A DNA stretch of 64,000 bases, taken from [Empedobacter] haloabium (GTDB lineage: Bacteria > Pseudomonadota > Gammaproteobacteria > Burkholderiales > Burkholderiaceae_D). A model generated the notes under the pieces. It did no database searches and was not told the origin of the DNA. It saw only the letters and a program-made list of their open reading frames with translations. Every line of letters begins with the position of its first letter. The first letter of the stretch is position 1. Below, piece by piece: positions 46,049 through 54,528 of the stretch. The stretch covers positions 5,952,001 through 6,016,000 of the forward strand of contig CP136508.1 in assembly GCA_008011715.2 (NCBI GenBank), in the 5' to 3' direction. Made by a program: the position numbers and the translations under genes.

Positions 46049-46960
46049 ATGGTGCTGCACGATACAGCGTTCGGCGTCGCACTGTGCGCCACGCTTGGTC
46101 TTGGCGGCTGGCTTGGCTATCGCGTGCTGGGCCGGATCCTCGCCAGCGAGTACGTCACCACCGATAACGCGCCGAAGCTGCTCGAGATCGGCAATCTCTC
46201 CAGCTGGAATGCGTTCCGACTGGCCAACCGTACCTGGCGCCCCACGCTGCGCGGCATCGACTTGGCAGGGAAAACCCTACGCGACGCGGACCTGACATTT
46301 TGCGACATGACGAACGCCAGGCTCGATGGCGCCGTCCTCGACGGTGCTGACCTGAGCGATGCGATTCTCGATGGTGCATCGCTCGCCGGCGCCTCCACGA
46401 TCGGCACGGTATTCGACCGGGCCAGCATCAAAGCAAGCAAGTTCAAGGGTGCGATCGTGCGTGGTGCCTCGTTTGCCGGCACGGTCGGTGAGGCCAGCGA
46501 TCTTGCGCAAACCCGACCGGACCGCACGGCGGCAGAGCCTTCCACCACCGACAGCCAGCAATGGCTGGCAGAGCTTACCCCTGCCCAGTTCGTGAGATTT
46601 GTGCGCAAAGTGCTCATTCATAACGACTACACGGTCGAAGAAAGTGGCGAGGGCGATATGAGGGCAGACCTGGTCGTCCGGCGCCAGGACATCGCTGGCG
46701 CCACCGACGAAATCGTCGAGACAAAACGGCTGTCGTCGCCGGGCCGGCGCATCGATCTGCAGCTCTTGATGCAACTGGAAGCGACCCGCAACCATTACGG
46801 GGCGCAGGGAGCCTACTTTGTCACGAACGGGCAGTTCAGCGATGCGGCGCGCGCCTTTGCAGACGCGCGTCCCGGACTGAAGTTGGTGGACGGACCGCGC
46901 CTGCAGGAGCTGAGCAAGGGCCTTGGGTTGAGCAAGAAGGACTTTACCGAACCACCCTAG
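46049..46960 (+). CDS. Membrane-anchored pentapeptide-repeat protein with Mrr-type nuclease domain
   Basis: 303 residues. An N-terminal membrane helix (about 8-28) is followed by a linker and a pentapeptide-repeat stretch (about 68-152: ADLTF, ARLDG, AVLDG, ADLSD, AILDG, ASLAG). The C-terminal part (about 175-290) matches the Mrr_cat restriction-endonuclease fold: FVRFVRKVLIHNDYTVEESG, then ADLVV (Asp207) and EIVETKRL (Glu224-x-Lys226), the PD-(D/E)xK catalytic triad, and AYFVTNGQFSDAARAFA. Such domains normally cut modified DNA from the cytoplasm; tethering to the membrane together with a pentapeptide spacer is unusual. Coupled to the upstream four-helix protein. Confidence 0.85.
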   Translation: MVLHDTAFGVALCATLGLGGWLGYRVLGRILASEYVTTDNAPKLLEIGNLSSWNAFRLANRTWRPTLRGIDLAGKTLRDADLTFCDMTNARLDGAVLDGADLSDAILDGASLAGASTIGTVFDRASIKASKFKGAIVRGASFAGTVGEASDLAQTRPDRTAAEPSTTDSQQWLAELTPAQFVRFVRKVLIHNDYTVEESGEGDMRADLVVRRQDIAGATDEIVETKRLSSPGRRIDLQLLMQLEATRNHYGAQGAYFVTNGQFSDAARAFADARPGLKLVDGPRLQELSKGLGLSKKDFTEPP

Positions 46961-46971
46961 CGCAGTGAACG

Positions 46972-47003
46972 GCCGGGGTCAGACCCGGCGGGTCTGACCC
47001 CGG
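46972..47003. repeat. GGGTCTGACCCC intergenic palindrome, intact copy
   Basis: CCGGGGTCAGACCCGGCGGG then TCTGACCCCGG: outer arms CCGGGGTCAGA and TCTGACCCCGG are exact reverse complements. Same as the target copy interrupted by the IS at 28380. Confidence 0.85.
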
Positions 47004-47009
47004 TACTTC

Positions 47010-49139
47010 TTACTTCTCGGTCAGGCCGCGCCGCTCCAGCAGCGGCTCGATACGGGCATCGCGGCCGCGGAATTCGCGGAACATCTGCATCGCATCCACG
47101 GAGCCGCCGCGCGAGAGCAGCTTGGTACGGAACCAGTCGCCGTTCTTGCGCGACAGGCCGCCGTTGTCCTTGAACCATTCCACCGTGTCCGCGTCCAGCT
47201 TTTCCGCCCACAGGTAGCCGTAGTAGCCGGACGAATAGCCGCCCGAGAACACGTGCGAGAAGTAGGTGGTGCGGTAGCGCGGCGGTACCGGCGCGAAGTC
47301 CACGCCGGCGTCCTTCAGCGACTGGGCCTCGAACGCCAGTACGTCCGTCGGGATCTGGCTGGCGCCCAGCTGGTGCCATTTCTGGTCCAGGATCGCGGCG
47401 GCCAGGTATTCCGTGGTGCGGAAGCCTTCATTGAACTTGGACGAGGCGATCACCTTGTCCAGCAACTCCTGCGGCATCGGCGCGCCGGTCTGGTAGTGCT
47501 TGGCGTAGTTGTTCAGCACCTCCGGCCAGGCCAGCCACATCTCGTTGACCTGCGACGGGAACTCGACGAAGTCGCGCGGCACGCGGGTGCCGGAGAAGCG
47601 CGGGTATTTCACGCTTGAAAACATGCCGTGCAGGGCATGGCCGAATTCGTGGAACGCGGTGCGCACCTCGTCATACGTCAGCAGCGTCGGCTCGCCCGCC
47701 GGCGGCTTCGGAATATTCAGGTGATTCGCCACGACCGGGTGCGTGCCCAGCAGCTTGTTCTGGTTGACGTAGCCGTTCATCCACGCGCCGCCACGCTTGT
47801 TGCCGCGGGCGTAGAAGTCGCCCAGGAAGATGGCCAGCTGCTTGCCGTCCGCGTCGAACACGTCCCATACCCGCACGTCCGGGTGGTACACCGGCAGGTC
47901 CTTGCGCTCCTTGAACGTCAGGCCGTACACCTTGTTGGCGGCGAAGAACACGCCGTTTTCCAGCACGCTGTTCAGTTCGAAGTAGGGGCGCAGCTGGTTC
48001 TGGTCGAACGCGTAACGCTCCTTGCGCACCTTGTCGGCATAGAAGGCCCAGTCGTGCGCGGCCAGCTGGAAGCCGCCCTTGTCGGCGTCGATGACCTTCT
48101 GGATGTCGGCGGCCTCGCGGCGCGCGTTGTTGACGGCCGGCTTGGCGAATTCGCCCAGCAGCTTGTTGACCGCCTCCGTGTCGTGCGCGGTCTGGTCTTC
48201 CAGCATATAGGCCGCATGGCTGCTGTAGCCCAGCAGCGCGGCACGTTCCGCGCGCAGCTTGGCCAGTTGCAGCACCAGCTCGCGGTTGTCGAATTCGCCG
48301 CCGCGGCTGCCGCGCGCCATCGACGCGGCCAGCAGGCGCTCGCGCGTGGCGCGATTCGTCAGCACCGCCAACGGTGCCTGCGTCGTCGTGTTGACGACGG
48401 GGATGGCGAACTTGCCGTCCAGGCCGCGCGCCTTGGCCTCGTCGGCCGCCTTGGCGATGGCCGCGTCGGACATGCCGGCCAGTTCCTCGCGCGTATCGAC
48501 GATGAGCGCCGACGCATTGGCTTCCTTCAGCACGTTCTGCGCGAACGTGGTCTGCAGTGCGGCCAGCTTGGCGTTGTAGCCTTTCAGCTTTTCCTTGTCG
48601 GCAGCCGACAGCTTGGCGCCCGCGCGCACGAAGTCGGTGTGATAACGCTCCAGCAGGTATTTGTCCTCGCTGGACAGGCCCAGCTTCTCGCGCTTGTCGT
48701 ACAGTGTCTTGATGCGCTGGTACAGTTTGGCGTTCAGGCGGATTGCGTCGCCATGGGCGGACAGCTTCGGCGCCAGTTCGCGATCGAGCTGCTGCATCGC
48801 GTCGCTGGTGTTGGCGCCGGTCAGGTTGAAGAACACCGTCGATACGCGATTGAGCAGCCGGCCGGTGCGCTCCATCGCGACGATCGTGTTGTCGAACGTG
48901 GGTGCCTTCTTGCTGTTGGCGATCGCCTCGATCTCGGCGGCCTGCTCGCGCATGCCGGCGTCGAACGCGGGGCCGTAGTCCTCGACACGGATCTTGTCGA
49001 ACACGGGGTACTGGAACGGCAGCGTGCTGGGTTTGGCGAACGGATTCGACTCCGGCAGGCCGGCGGCGGCCGGCGCGGCGTGGGCGAAGCCGGCGAAGGC
49101 CAGGCTGGCGGCGAGGATCAGCAGTTGTGGACGTTTCAT
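47010..49139 (-). CDS. M3-family zinc metallopeptidase (Dcp/oligopeptidase type), paralogue 1
   Basis: 709 residues. Signal peptide MKRPQLLILAASLAFAGFAHA, so exported. Zinc site TAFHEFGHALHGMFS (HExxH) with the third ligand Glu in PSQVNEMWLAWPE; the C-terminal GYSSGYYGYLWAEKLDAD loop is the M3 substrate-closure region with Tyr residues. It removes dipeptides or cleaves short peptides, probably in the periplasm. It follows a close paralogue by 9 nt. Confidence 0.93.
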   Translation of the reverse strand: MKRPQLLILAASLAFAGFAHAAPAAAGLPESNPFAKPSTLPFQYPVFDKIRVEDYGPAFDAGMREQAAEIEAIANSKKAPTFDNTIVAMERTGRLLNRVSTVFFNLTGANTSDAMQQLDRELAPKLSAHGDAIRLNAKLYQRIKTLYDKREKLGLSSEDKYLLERYHTDFVRAGAKLSAADKEKLKGYNAKLAALQTTFAQNVLKEANASALIVDTREELAGMSDAAIAKAADEAKARGLDGKFAIPVVNTTTQAPLAVLTNRATRERLLAASMARGSRGGEFDNRELVLQLAKLRAERAALLGYSSHAAYMLEDQTAHDTEAVNKLLGEFAKPAVNNARREAADIQKVIDADKGGFQLAAHDWAFYADKVRKERYAFDQNQLRPYFELNSVLENGVFFAANKVYGLTFKERKDLPVYHPDVRVWDVFDADGKQLAIFLGDFYARGNKRGGAWMNGYVNQNKLLGTHPVVANHLNIPKPPAGEPTLLTYDEVRTAFHEFGHALHGMFSSVKYPRFSGTRVPRDFVEFPSQVNEMWLAWPEVLNNYAKHYQTGAPMPQELLDKVIASSKFNEGFRTTEYLAAAILDQKWHQLGASQIPTDVLAFEAQSLKDAGVDFAPVPPRYRTTYFSHVFSGGYSSGYYGYLWAEKLDADTVEWFKDNGGLSRKNGDWFRTKLLSRGGSVDAMQMFREFRGRDARIEPLLERRGLTEK

Positions 49140-49148
49140 TCGTTTCCT

Positions 49149-51251
49149 TTATTGGGCAGTCAGGCCGCGGCGCTGCAGCAGCGGTTCGATTGCGGCATCG
49201 CGGCCGCGGAAATTGCGGAACAGTTCCATCGCGTCGGCGGTGCCGCCGCGCGACAGCAGCGTCTTGCGGAACCAGTCGCCGTTCTTGCGCTGCAAGCCGC
49301 CGTTCTCGTTGAACCAGACGACGGTGTCGGCGTCGAGCTTCTCGGACCACAGGTAGGCATAGTAGGCGGCCGAGTAGCCGCCGCCGAAGCTGTGCGAGAA
49401 GTAGGTGGTGCGGTAGCGCGGCGGCACCAGCGCGTAGTCCACCCCGGCTTCCTTCAGCGCGTCGGCCTCGAACTTCAACACGTCCGTCGGGATCTGGCTC
49501 GGCGTCAGCTGGTGCCACTTCTGGTCCAGCAGGGAGGCCGCGATGTATTCGGTCGTCACGTAGCCCATGTTGAACTTGCGCGAAGCGGCCACCTTGTCCA
49601 GCAGTTCTTTCGGCATCGGCGCGCCGGTCTGGTAATGCTTGGCGTAGTTCGCCAGCACCTCCGGCCACACCGCCCACATCTCGTTGACCTGGGATGGGTA
49701 CTCGACGAAGTCCTGCGGCACGTCGGTACCGGAGAAGCGCGGATATTTCACGTTCGAGAACATGCCGTGCAGCGCGTGGCCGAATTCATGGAAGGCCGTC
49801 TTGACCTCGTCGAACGTCAGCAAGGTCGGTTCACCGGCCGGCGGCTTCGGGATGTTCAGGTTGTTGGTGACGACGCTTTGCGTGCCCAGCAGCGCGGACT
49901 GCGACACGAATTCGTTCATCCAGGCGCCGCCCTGCTTGGACGGGCGGGCATACATATCGGCCAGGAAGATCGACAGCTGCTTGCCGTCCGCGTCGAACAC
50001 GTCGAACACGCGCACGTCCGGGTGGTACACCGGCAGGTCCTTGCGCTCCTTGAACGTGATGCCATACAGCTTGGTGGCGGCATGGAACACGCCGTTGATC
50101 AGCACGTTGTCCAGCTCGAAGTACGGCTTGAGCTGCTTCTCGTCGAAGGCGTAGCGCTGCGCACGCACCTTGTCCGTATAAAAATCCCAGTCGGCCGCCG
50201 TCACGGCAGCGCCGGCGACGTGCTCCAGGTCGGCGCCTTCGCGACGGGCATTGGCCACGGCCGGCTGCGCCAGTTCGCCCAGCAGCTTGTTGACGTTGGC
50301 CGTGGTCTGCGCCGTCTCGTCCTCCAATGCATAGGCGGCGTAGTTCGGGTAGCCCAGCAGCGCGGCCCGCTGCGCGCGCGCCAGCGCCAGCTGGCGCACG
50401 GTCTCGCGGTTGTCGAATTCGCCGCCACGGCTGCCGCGCGCCATCGAGGCCTGCAACAGGCGCGCACGCACGCCGGCGTCGGTCAGCTCGGCCAGCAGGG
50501 GTTGCCCGGTGGTGTTGGTCAGGGCGATGACGTACTTGCCTTCCAGGCCGCGTGCCTTGGCCGCTGCCGCCGCCGTGTTGATGGCCGCCTCGGACAGGCC
50601 AGCCAGCTCCTCGCGCCGCTCCAGCACCAGGGCGGCCGCGTTCTGCTCCTTCAGCACGTTCTGGTTGAAGGTGGTCTCGAGCGCGGCGATCTGGCCGTTC
50701 AGGGCCTTCAGTTTCGCCTTGTCCTGTTTCGACAGCTTGGCGCCGGCGCGGACGAAATCCTTGTAGTAGCGTTCCAGGAGGTGCTTCGATTCCGCGTCCA
50801 GCGCCAGCTTGTCGCGTCGCGCGTGCAGTGCCGCGACGCGCTTGAACAGCTGCGAGTTCATGTTGACCGTGTCACGGTGGGCGGCCAGCTTCGGCGACAT
50901 CTCGCGTTCGATCGCGTCGATTCGCTCGTTGGTGTTGGCGGCCTGCAGGTTGACGAAGGTCGTGTGCACGCGGTGCAGCGCACGGCCGCTGCGCTCCATC
51001 GCGACGATCGTGTTGTCGAACGTGGCCGGCTGCGCATTGGCGGCGATGACGGCGATCTCTTTCAGGTGTTCCGCCATCGCGGCCTGGTAGGCCGGCAGGA
51101 AGTGTTCGTCGCGGATCTGGTCGAAGGGCGGGTACTGCAGCGGCAGCTTGCTGGCCTCGAGCAGCGGATTGGCGGCCGGGGCGGCATGGGACAGCGGGGA
51201 CAGTGCCAGCGCCAGGCTGGCGGCAAGGACGAGCATTCGTGGAGAGGACAT
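49149..51251 (-). CDS. M3-family zinc metallopeptidase, paralogue 2
   Basis: 700 residues, signal peptide (MLVLAASLALALSPLSHAA). Same architecture and motif TAFHEFGHALHGMFS, PSQVNEMWAVWPE, FGGGYSAAYYAYLWSEKLDAD. Similarity to paralogue 1 extends over the full length, so the pair is a tandem duplication with divergence mainly in the N-terminal third. First gene of the pair; the promoter would lie in 51252-51432. Exported peptidyl-dipeptidase role inferred. Confidence 0.93.
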   Translation of the reverse strand: MSSPRMLVLAASLALALSPLSHAAPAANPLLEASKLPLQYPPFDQIRDEHFLPAYQAAMAEHLKEIAVIAANAQPATFDNTIVAMERSGRALHRVHTTFVNLQAANTNERIDAIEREMSPKLAAHRDTVNMNSQLFKRVAALHARRDKLALDAESKHLLERYYKDFVRAGAKLSKQDKAKLKALNGQIAALETTFNQNVLKEQNAAALVLERREELAGLSEAAINTAAAAAKARGLEGKYVIALTNTTGQPLLAELTDAGVRARLLQASMARGSRGGEFDNRETVRQLALARAQRAALLGYPNYAAYALEDETAQTTANVNKLLGELAQPAVANARREGADLEHVAGAAVTAADWDFYTDKVRAQRYAFDEKQLKPYFELDNVLINGVFHAATKLYGITFKERKDLPVYHPDVRVFDVFDADGKQLSIFLADMYARPSKQGGAWMNEFVSQSALLGTQSVVTNNLNIPKPPAGEPTLLTFDEVKTAFHEFGHALHGMFSNVKYPRFSGTDVPQDFVEYPSQVNEMWAVWPEVLANYAKHYQTGAPMPKELLDKVAASRKFNMGYVTTEYIAASLLDQKWHQLTPSQIPTDVLKFEADALKEAGVDYALVPPRYRTTYFSHSFGGGYSAAYYAYLWSEKLDADTVVWFNENGGLQRKNGDWFRKTLLSRGGTADAMELFRNFRGRDAAIEPLLQRRGLTAQ

Positions 51252-51432
51252 AGCGTCTTTCGGTTAAGTGGCCAGCGTGCGCCAAAGGCCCGGCCGGCGC
51301 CGCGTCCTTCATGGGGTCGCGCCGCGCACCGGGTCCACCAAAGCATGCCGCCTCTGCGGGCGGCATCAACCTGCGATGATAGCAGGCTGGTTTCACCGCG
51401 TCAGCAGCGGGCCTGCGTGCTACCATCGCGCC

Positions 51433-52719
51433 ATGTCAGCACCTTTCCGTCACTCCTATGACGCCATCGTCGTCGGCAGCGGCCCCGGTGGCGCCAGCAC
51501 CGCGCGCACGCTGGCGCGGCGGGGTGCGCGCGTGCTGATGCTGGAACAGGGCGGCGCTGCGCCGATCGCCGGCACGCTGGCGCAGATGGCCGGCATGGCG
51601 GCCGTGCCGGGCCGTGGCGCGTTCCTCCAGCGCGACGCTTCGCTGCTGGTGCGCGGCATCACGGCGGGCGGCAGCTCGACGATCAATTTCGCCACCGCCG
51701 CCCCGCCGCCGGCCGCGCTGTTCGCGCGCCATGGCATCGACCTTGCGCCGTACGCCGATGCGCTGCGCGCCGAGCTGCCGATGGCGCCGCTGCCGGACGA
51801 ACTGATAGGCCCGATGGCCAGCCGCATCGCCGGCGCGGCGCGTGCCATTGGCCTCGACTGGCAGAAACTGACCAAGATGATCCGCCCCCAGGCATGCCGT
51901 ACCGGCTGCTGGCGCTGCGTCTACGGCTGCCCGTTCGGCGCCAAGTGGACGGCGCGCGACCTGGTGGACGAGGCCTGCCGGCACGGCGCGCAACTGGTCG
52001 CGGGTGCCGATGTGCGCCGTGTCATCATCGAGGACGGCCGCGCCGCCGGTGTCAAAGTGCGCATCGACGGCGCAATGCATACGGCCACCGCGCCGCTGGT
52101 GGTGCTGGCCGCCGGCGGCATCGGCAGCCCGCGCGTGCTGCACCGCTCGGGCCTGGCGCCGGCCAGGGTGCCGTTCTTCAGCGATCCCGTGATCGCCGTG
52201 ATGGGCAGCGTGGACGACATCGACGGCGGCGCCGAGGTGCCGATGGCCGCCGGCCTGACCTTGCCGGACGAAGGCATCGCTTATGCGGACCTGACGCTGC
52301 CCCGGCCGATGTACCAGGCCTTCGCCATGCAGGTGGGGCGCATCGACCGGCTGGCCGCGCATGCGCGCACGCTGTCGATCATGGTCAAGATCCGCGACGA
52401 CATCGGCGGCGCCGTTGGACCCCGCTGGATCGGCAAGCCGCTGACGGCAGGCGACCGCGCCAAGCTGCGCGACGGCGTCGCCACGGCGCGGCGCATCCTG
52501 GCCGCGGCGGGCGCCCGGCACGTGTTCCAGAGCTGGCACTTCGCCGCCCACCCGGGCGGCACGGTGCGCATCGGCGCCGGCGTCGATGCCCACCTCGCCA
52601 CGCCGACACCCGGCCTGTACGTGTGCGACGCGTCCGTCATTCCCGAGCCATGGGGCCTGCCGCCCACGTTCACCCTGCTGTGCCTGGGTGAACGGCTGGC
52701 GCGGCACCTGTCCGCGTAA
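51433..52719 (+). CDS. GMC-type FAD oxidoreductase with a four-cysteine cluster
   Basis: 428 residues from ATG 51433. FAD-binding motif YDAIVVGSGPGGASTARTLA; GGSSTINFATAAPP is the GMC signature region; the C-terminal FQSWHFAAHPGGTVRIG and VCDASVIPEPWGLPPTFTLL hold the catalytic His and GMC_oxred_C. Cys155, 159, 162 and 166 (CRTGCWRCVYGC) form a compact C-x3-C-x2-C-x3-C motif, suggesting a bound iron-sulfur or zinc centre not found in classical glucose oxidases. Substrate: an alcohol or hydroxy compound, unspecified. No cytochrome partner is adjacent. Confidence 0.85.
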   Translation: MSAPFRHSYDAIVVGSGPGGASTARTLARRGARVLMLEQGGAAPIAGTLAQMAGMAAVPGRGAFLQRDASLLVRGITAGGSSTINFATAAPPPAALFARHGIDLAPYADALRAELPMAPLPDELIGPMASRIAGAARAIGLDWQKLTKMIRPQACRTGCWRCVYGCPFGAKWTARDLVDEACRHGAQLVAGADVRRVIIEDGRAAGVKVRIDGAMHTATAPLVVLAAGGIGSPRVLHRSGLAPARVPFFSDPVIAVMGSVDDIDGGAEVPMAAGLTLPDEGIAYADLTLPRPMYQAFAMQVGRIDRLAAHARTLSIMVKIRDDIGGAVGPRWIGKPLTAGDRAKLRDGVATARRILAAAGARHVFQSWHFAAHPGGTVRIGAGVDAHLATPTPGLYVCDASVIPEPWGLPPTFTLLCLGERLARHLSA

Positions 52720-52729
52720 TGATGCGTTC

Positions 52730-52768
52730 GTGTCCCGAACGGGGTCTGACCCCGGGGTGAGACACGGG
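52730..52768. repeat. GTGTCCC...GGGTCTGACCCC...GAGACAC palindrome copy
   Basis: CGTGTCCCGAACGGGGTCTG then ACCCCGGGGTGAGACACG; same family as the copies at 19164-19268. Confidence 0.75.
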
Positions 52769-52772
52769 CTGG

Positions 52773-53618
52773 TCAGTTGGCAGCGAGGCGTTGCACCAGC
52801 AGCTTGCCCACTGCGGCCGCCGAGGCCGGGTTCTGGCCCGTGATCAGCTCGCGGTCCTGCACCACGTAGGGCGTCCACGGTTGCGCGTTGCCGCGGTAAT
52901 CGGCCCCGGCCTTTTGCAAGCCCGTTTGCGGCAACAGCTTCATCGTGCCGCCGTTCAGCAGCGCCTTGGCCTGCTCCTCTTCCGTATTGCTGATCACGGT
53001 CATCCGGTAGCCGGCGTAGATCCACTTCGCTTGCACGGCCGGCTTGCCTGCTTCCAGGCGGGCGACGAACGCCGGGTCAAGCGTGGACAGCAGCGCGGCG
53101 GGGCCGTGGCAGACCAGCGCAGTGGTCTTGCCGCGCGCATGGAAATCGGCCAGCAGGCGGCCCAGCTGGGGGCTGCGGATCAGGTCCTGCATCGGCGCAT
53201 GGCCACCCGGCACGTAGACCGCGTCATAGCGGGCGTAGCCCTGCTGCTCGACCCGCGCCAGGCTGACGACGGGCGAGCGCTCGGCGGACGTCAGCGCCAG
53301 CCGCTCCAGCAGCGCGCGGTAGTCGGCCAGCGCGGCGGCGTCGCCGCCGAAATACTGGGCGTCCAGCGACGATTTGTCGACGGCCGGGGCCCGGCCGAGC
53401 GGCGTGGCGAACGTGACCTGGTGGCCGGCGTCCAGCAGCATTTTGACCGGGACCAGCAGTTCGTTCAGGTAGAAGCCCGTGTCATAGCGTTTGCCGTCCT
53501 TCAGGTCGAGGTGGTGGGCGTCGGACAGCACGACCAGCACCTGGGCGGCAGAGGCGGGAATCGCAACGGACAGAGTCAGCAGGGCGGCGGCGGCGCCACG
53601 GAGAAGTTGGGCTTGCAT
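52773..53618 (-). CDS. DJ-1/PfpI superfamily protein, exported
   Basis: 281 residues. Signal peptide (LLRGAAAALLTLSVAIPASA). The flavodoxin-like core carries the nucleophile elbow ALVCHGPAALL (Cys) and YDAVYVPGGHAPMQDL, as in the Hsp31/PfpI class (glyoxalase III, chaperone or protease-like). The long form with an extra segment (YRMTVISNTEEEQAKAL) resembles Hsp31-type proteins. Role outside the cytoplasm unknown. Confidence 0.85.
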   Translation of the reverse strand: MQAQLLRGAAAALLTLSVAIPASAAQVLVVLSDAHHLDLKDGKRYDTGFYLNELLVPVKMLLDAGHQVTFATPLGRAPAVDKSSLDAQYFGGDAAALADYRALLERLALTSAERSPVVSLARVEQQGYARYDAVYVPGGHAPMQDLIRSPQLGRLLADFHARGKTTALVCHGPAALLSTLDPAFVARLEAGKPAVQAKWIYAGYRMTVISNTEEEQAKALLNGGTMKLLPQTGLQKAGADYRGNAQPWTPYVVQDRELITGQNPASAAAVGKLLVQRLAAN

Positions 53619-53766
53619 GAAAGGCTCCTTGTGAAAGGGCCTTACTGTATTCGTGTCGCAAGCGGCTAAAAAGTGGGTGGGCGGAACATCATTTGTTCCG
53701 CAGAGGATAAGACACCGGGGACAGGCCGGTATGCCGCCCGGCCTGCCCCAGCGGGTTTCCCGACAC

Positions 53767-54228
53767 TCAGGTCTGGTGCTGCTTCAGCTGCGCCAGCAGG
53801 TCATGGGGCGAGACATGGGTGTAGTCCTTGTTCAGCTCCTGGGTGATCGCGTTGGTGACCTGCTTGTCCAGCAGCTTGCGCAGCTGGCCCAGCGTTTCCG
53901 GCCCCGCCGCCAGGATCAAGTTCTGGTAGCGGTTCTGCGTATAGCCCTGCAGCAGATAGTCGGCCAGGCTGCGCACGAACAGCTCGGCCTGGTGCTCCAG
54001 GGGCGTCTGGTTCGGCTCATAGCCGCTGGGCTGCGTTGCCGCACCCACGCTCTTGATGCTCTTCGAGGCGGCCAGCTGTCCCAGCTGGTCGGTATCGATA
54101 TCGGAGACGCGACCGCGCTGGGTCGGGTTCACCATATCCTCGACTTCCAAGAGGGCGCTGTTCTGATCCTTCTGGGCGTAGATACGGGCCCGGCCGTTAT
54201 TCGCGGTGACGATCCAGGTAGTTTGCAT
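53767..54228 (-). CDS. Host attachment family protein
   Basis: 153 residues starting MQTTWIVTANNGRARIYAQ, which matches the family annotated 'protein required for attachment to host cells' (AtsE-like). It is soluble; LILAAGPETLGQLRKLLD recalls the eRF1-like/LSm-like cores of that group. The name comes from plant-associated bacteria and says little about function here. Stop at 53767, single gene. Confidence 0.85.
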   Translation of the reverse strand: MQTTWIVTANNGRARIYAQKDQNSALLEVEDMVNPTQRGRVSDIDTDQLGQLAASKSIKSVGAATQPSGYEPNQTPLEHQAELFVRSLADYLLQGYTQNRYQNLILAAGPETLGQLRKLLDKQVTNAITQELNKDYTHVSPHDLLAQLKQHQT

Positions 54229-54321
54229 ATTTCCTCCTGCGGTGACATTGCCAGCCTACAGGATGCCTCAAGCGGGCACTGGGTGACTGCTCGTTTCGAC
54301 CAGGAAACGCTATCCGGTGTC

Positions 54322-54528
54322 TCAGTAATGCGGCGGGCGCTCGTTGATCGGCGCCTGCGCCGCGTCGCGGGTGCGGATGCGCTCGGCCATGGCGGCGATC
54401 AGCTGTTCCAGCTTGTCGATCTGTTGTTGCTGTTCGTAGATGCGCTCGTTCAGGGACTCGACCAGGTGCTCCTGGTGGGCCAGCTTGATTTCGATGTCGA
54501 TAAGGCGGTTCTCTACAGCGTCGCTCAC
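54322..54528 (-). CDS. slyX: SlyX family protein
   Basis: 68 residues, starting at GTG 54528, which overlaps the stop of rep (GTGA). A coiled coil from end to end (RLIDIEIKLAHQEHLVESLN, QQQQIDKLEQLI) and the characteristic C-terminal ERPPHY. Function unknown. Confidence 0.93.
   Translation of the reverse strand: MSDAVENRLIDIEIKLAHQEHLVESLNERIYEQQQQIDKLEQLIAAMAERIRTRDAAQAPINERPPHY

Noticed and set aside
47628..51461. Plus-strand open frame of about 1270 codons opposite the M3 peptidases
   Set aside because: The minus-strand peptidases have signal peptides and HEFGHALH motifs; the plus-strand product is Arg/Gln/His-rich with no recognisable domain.
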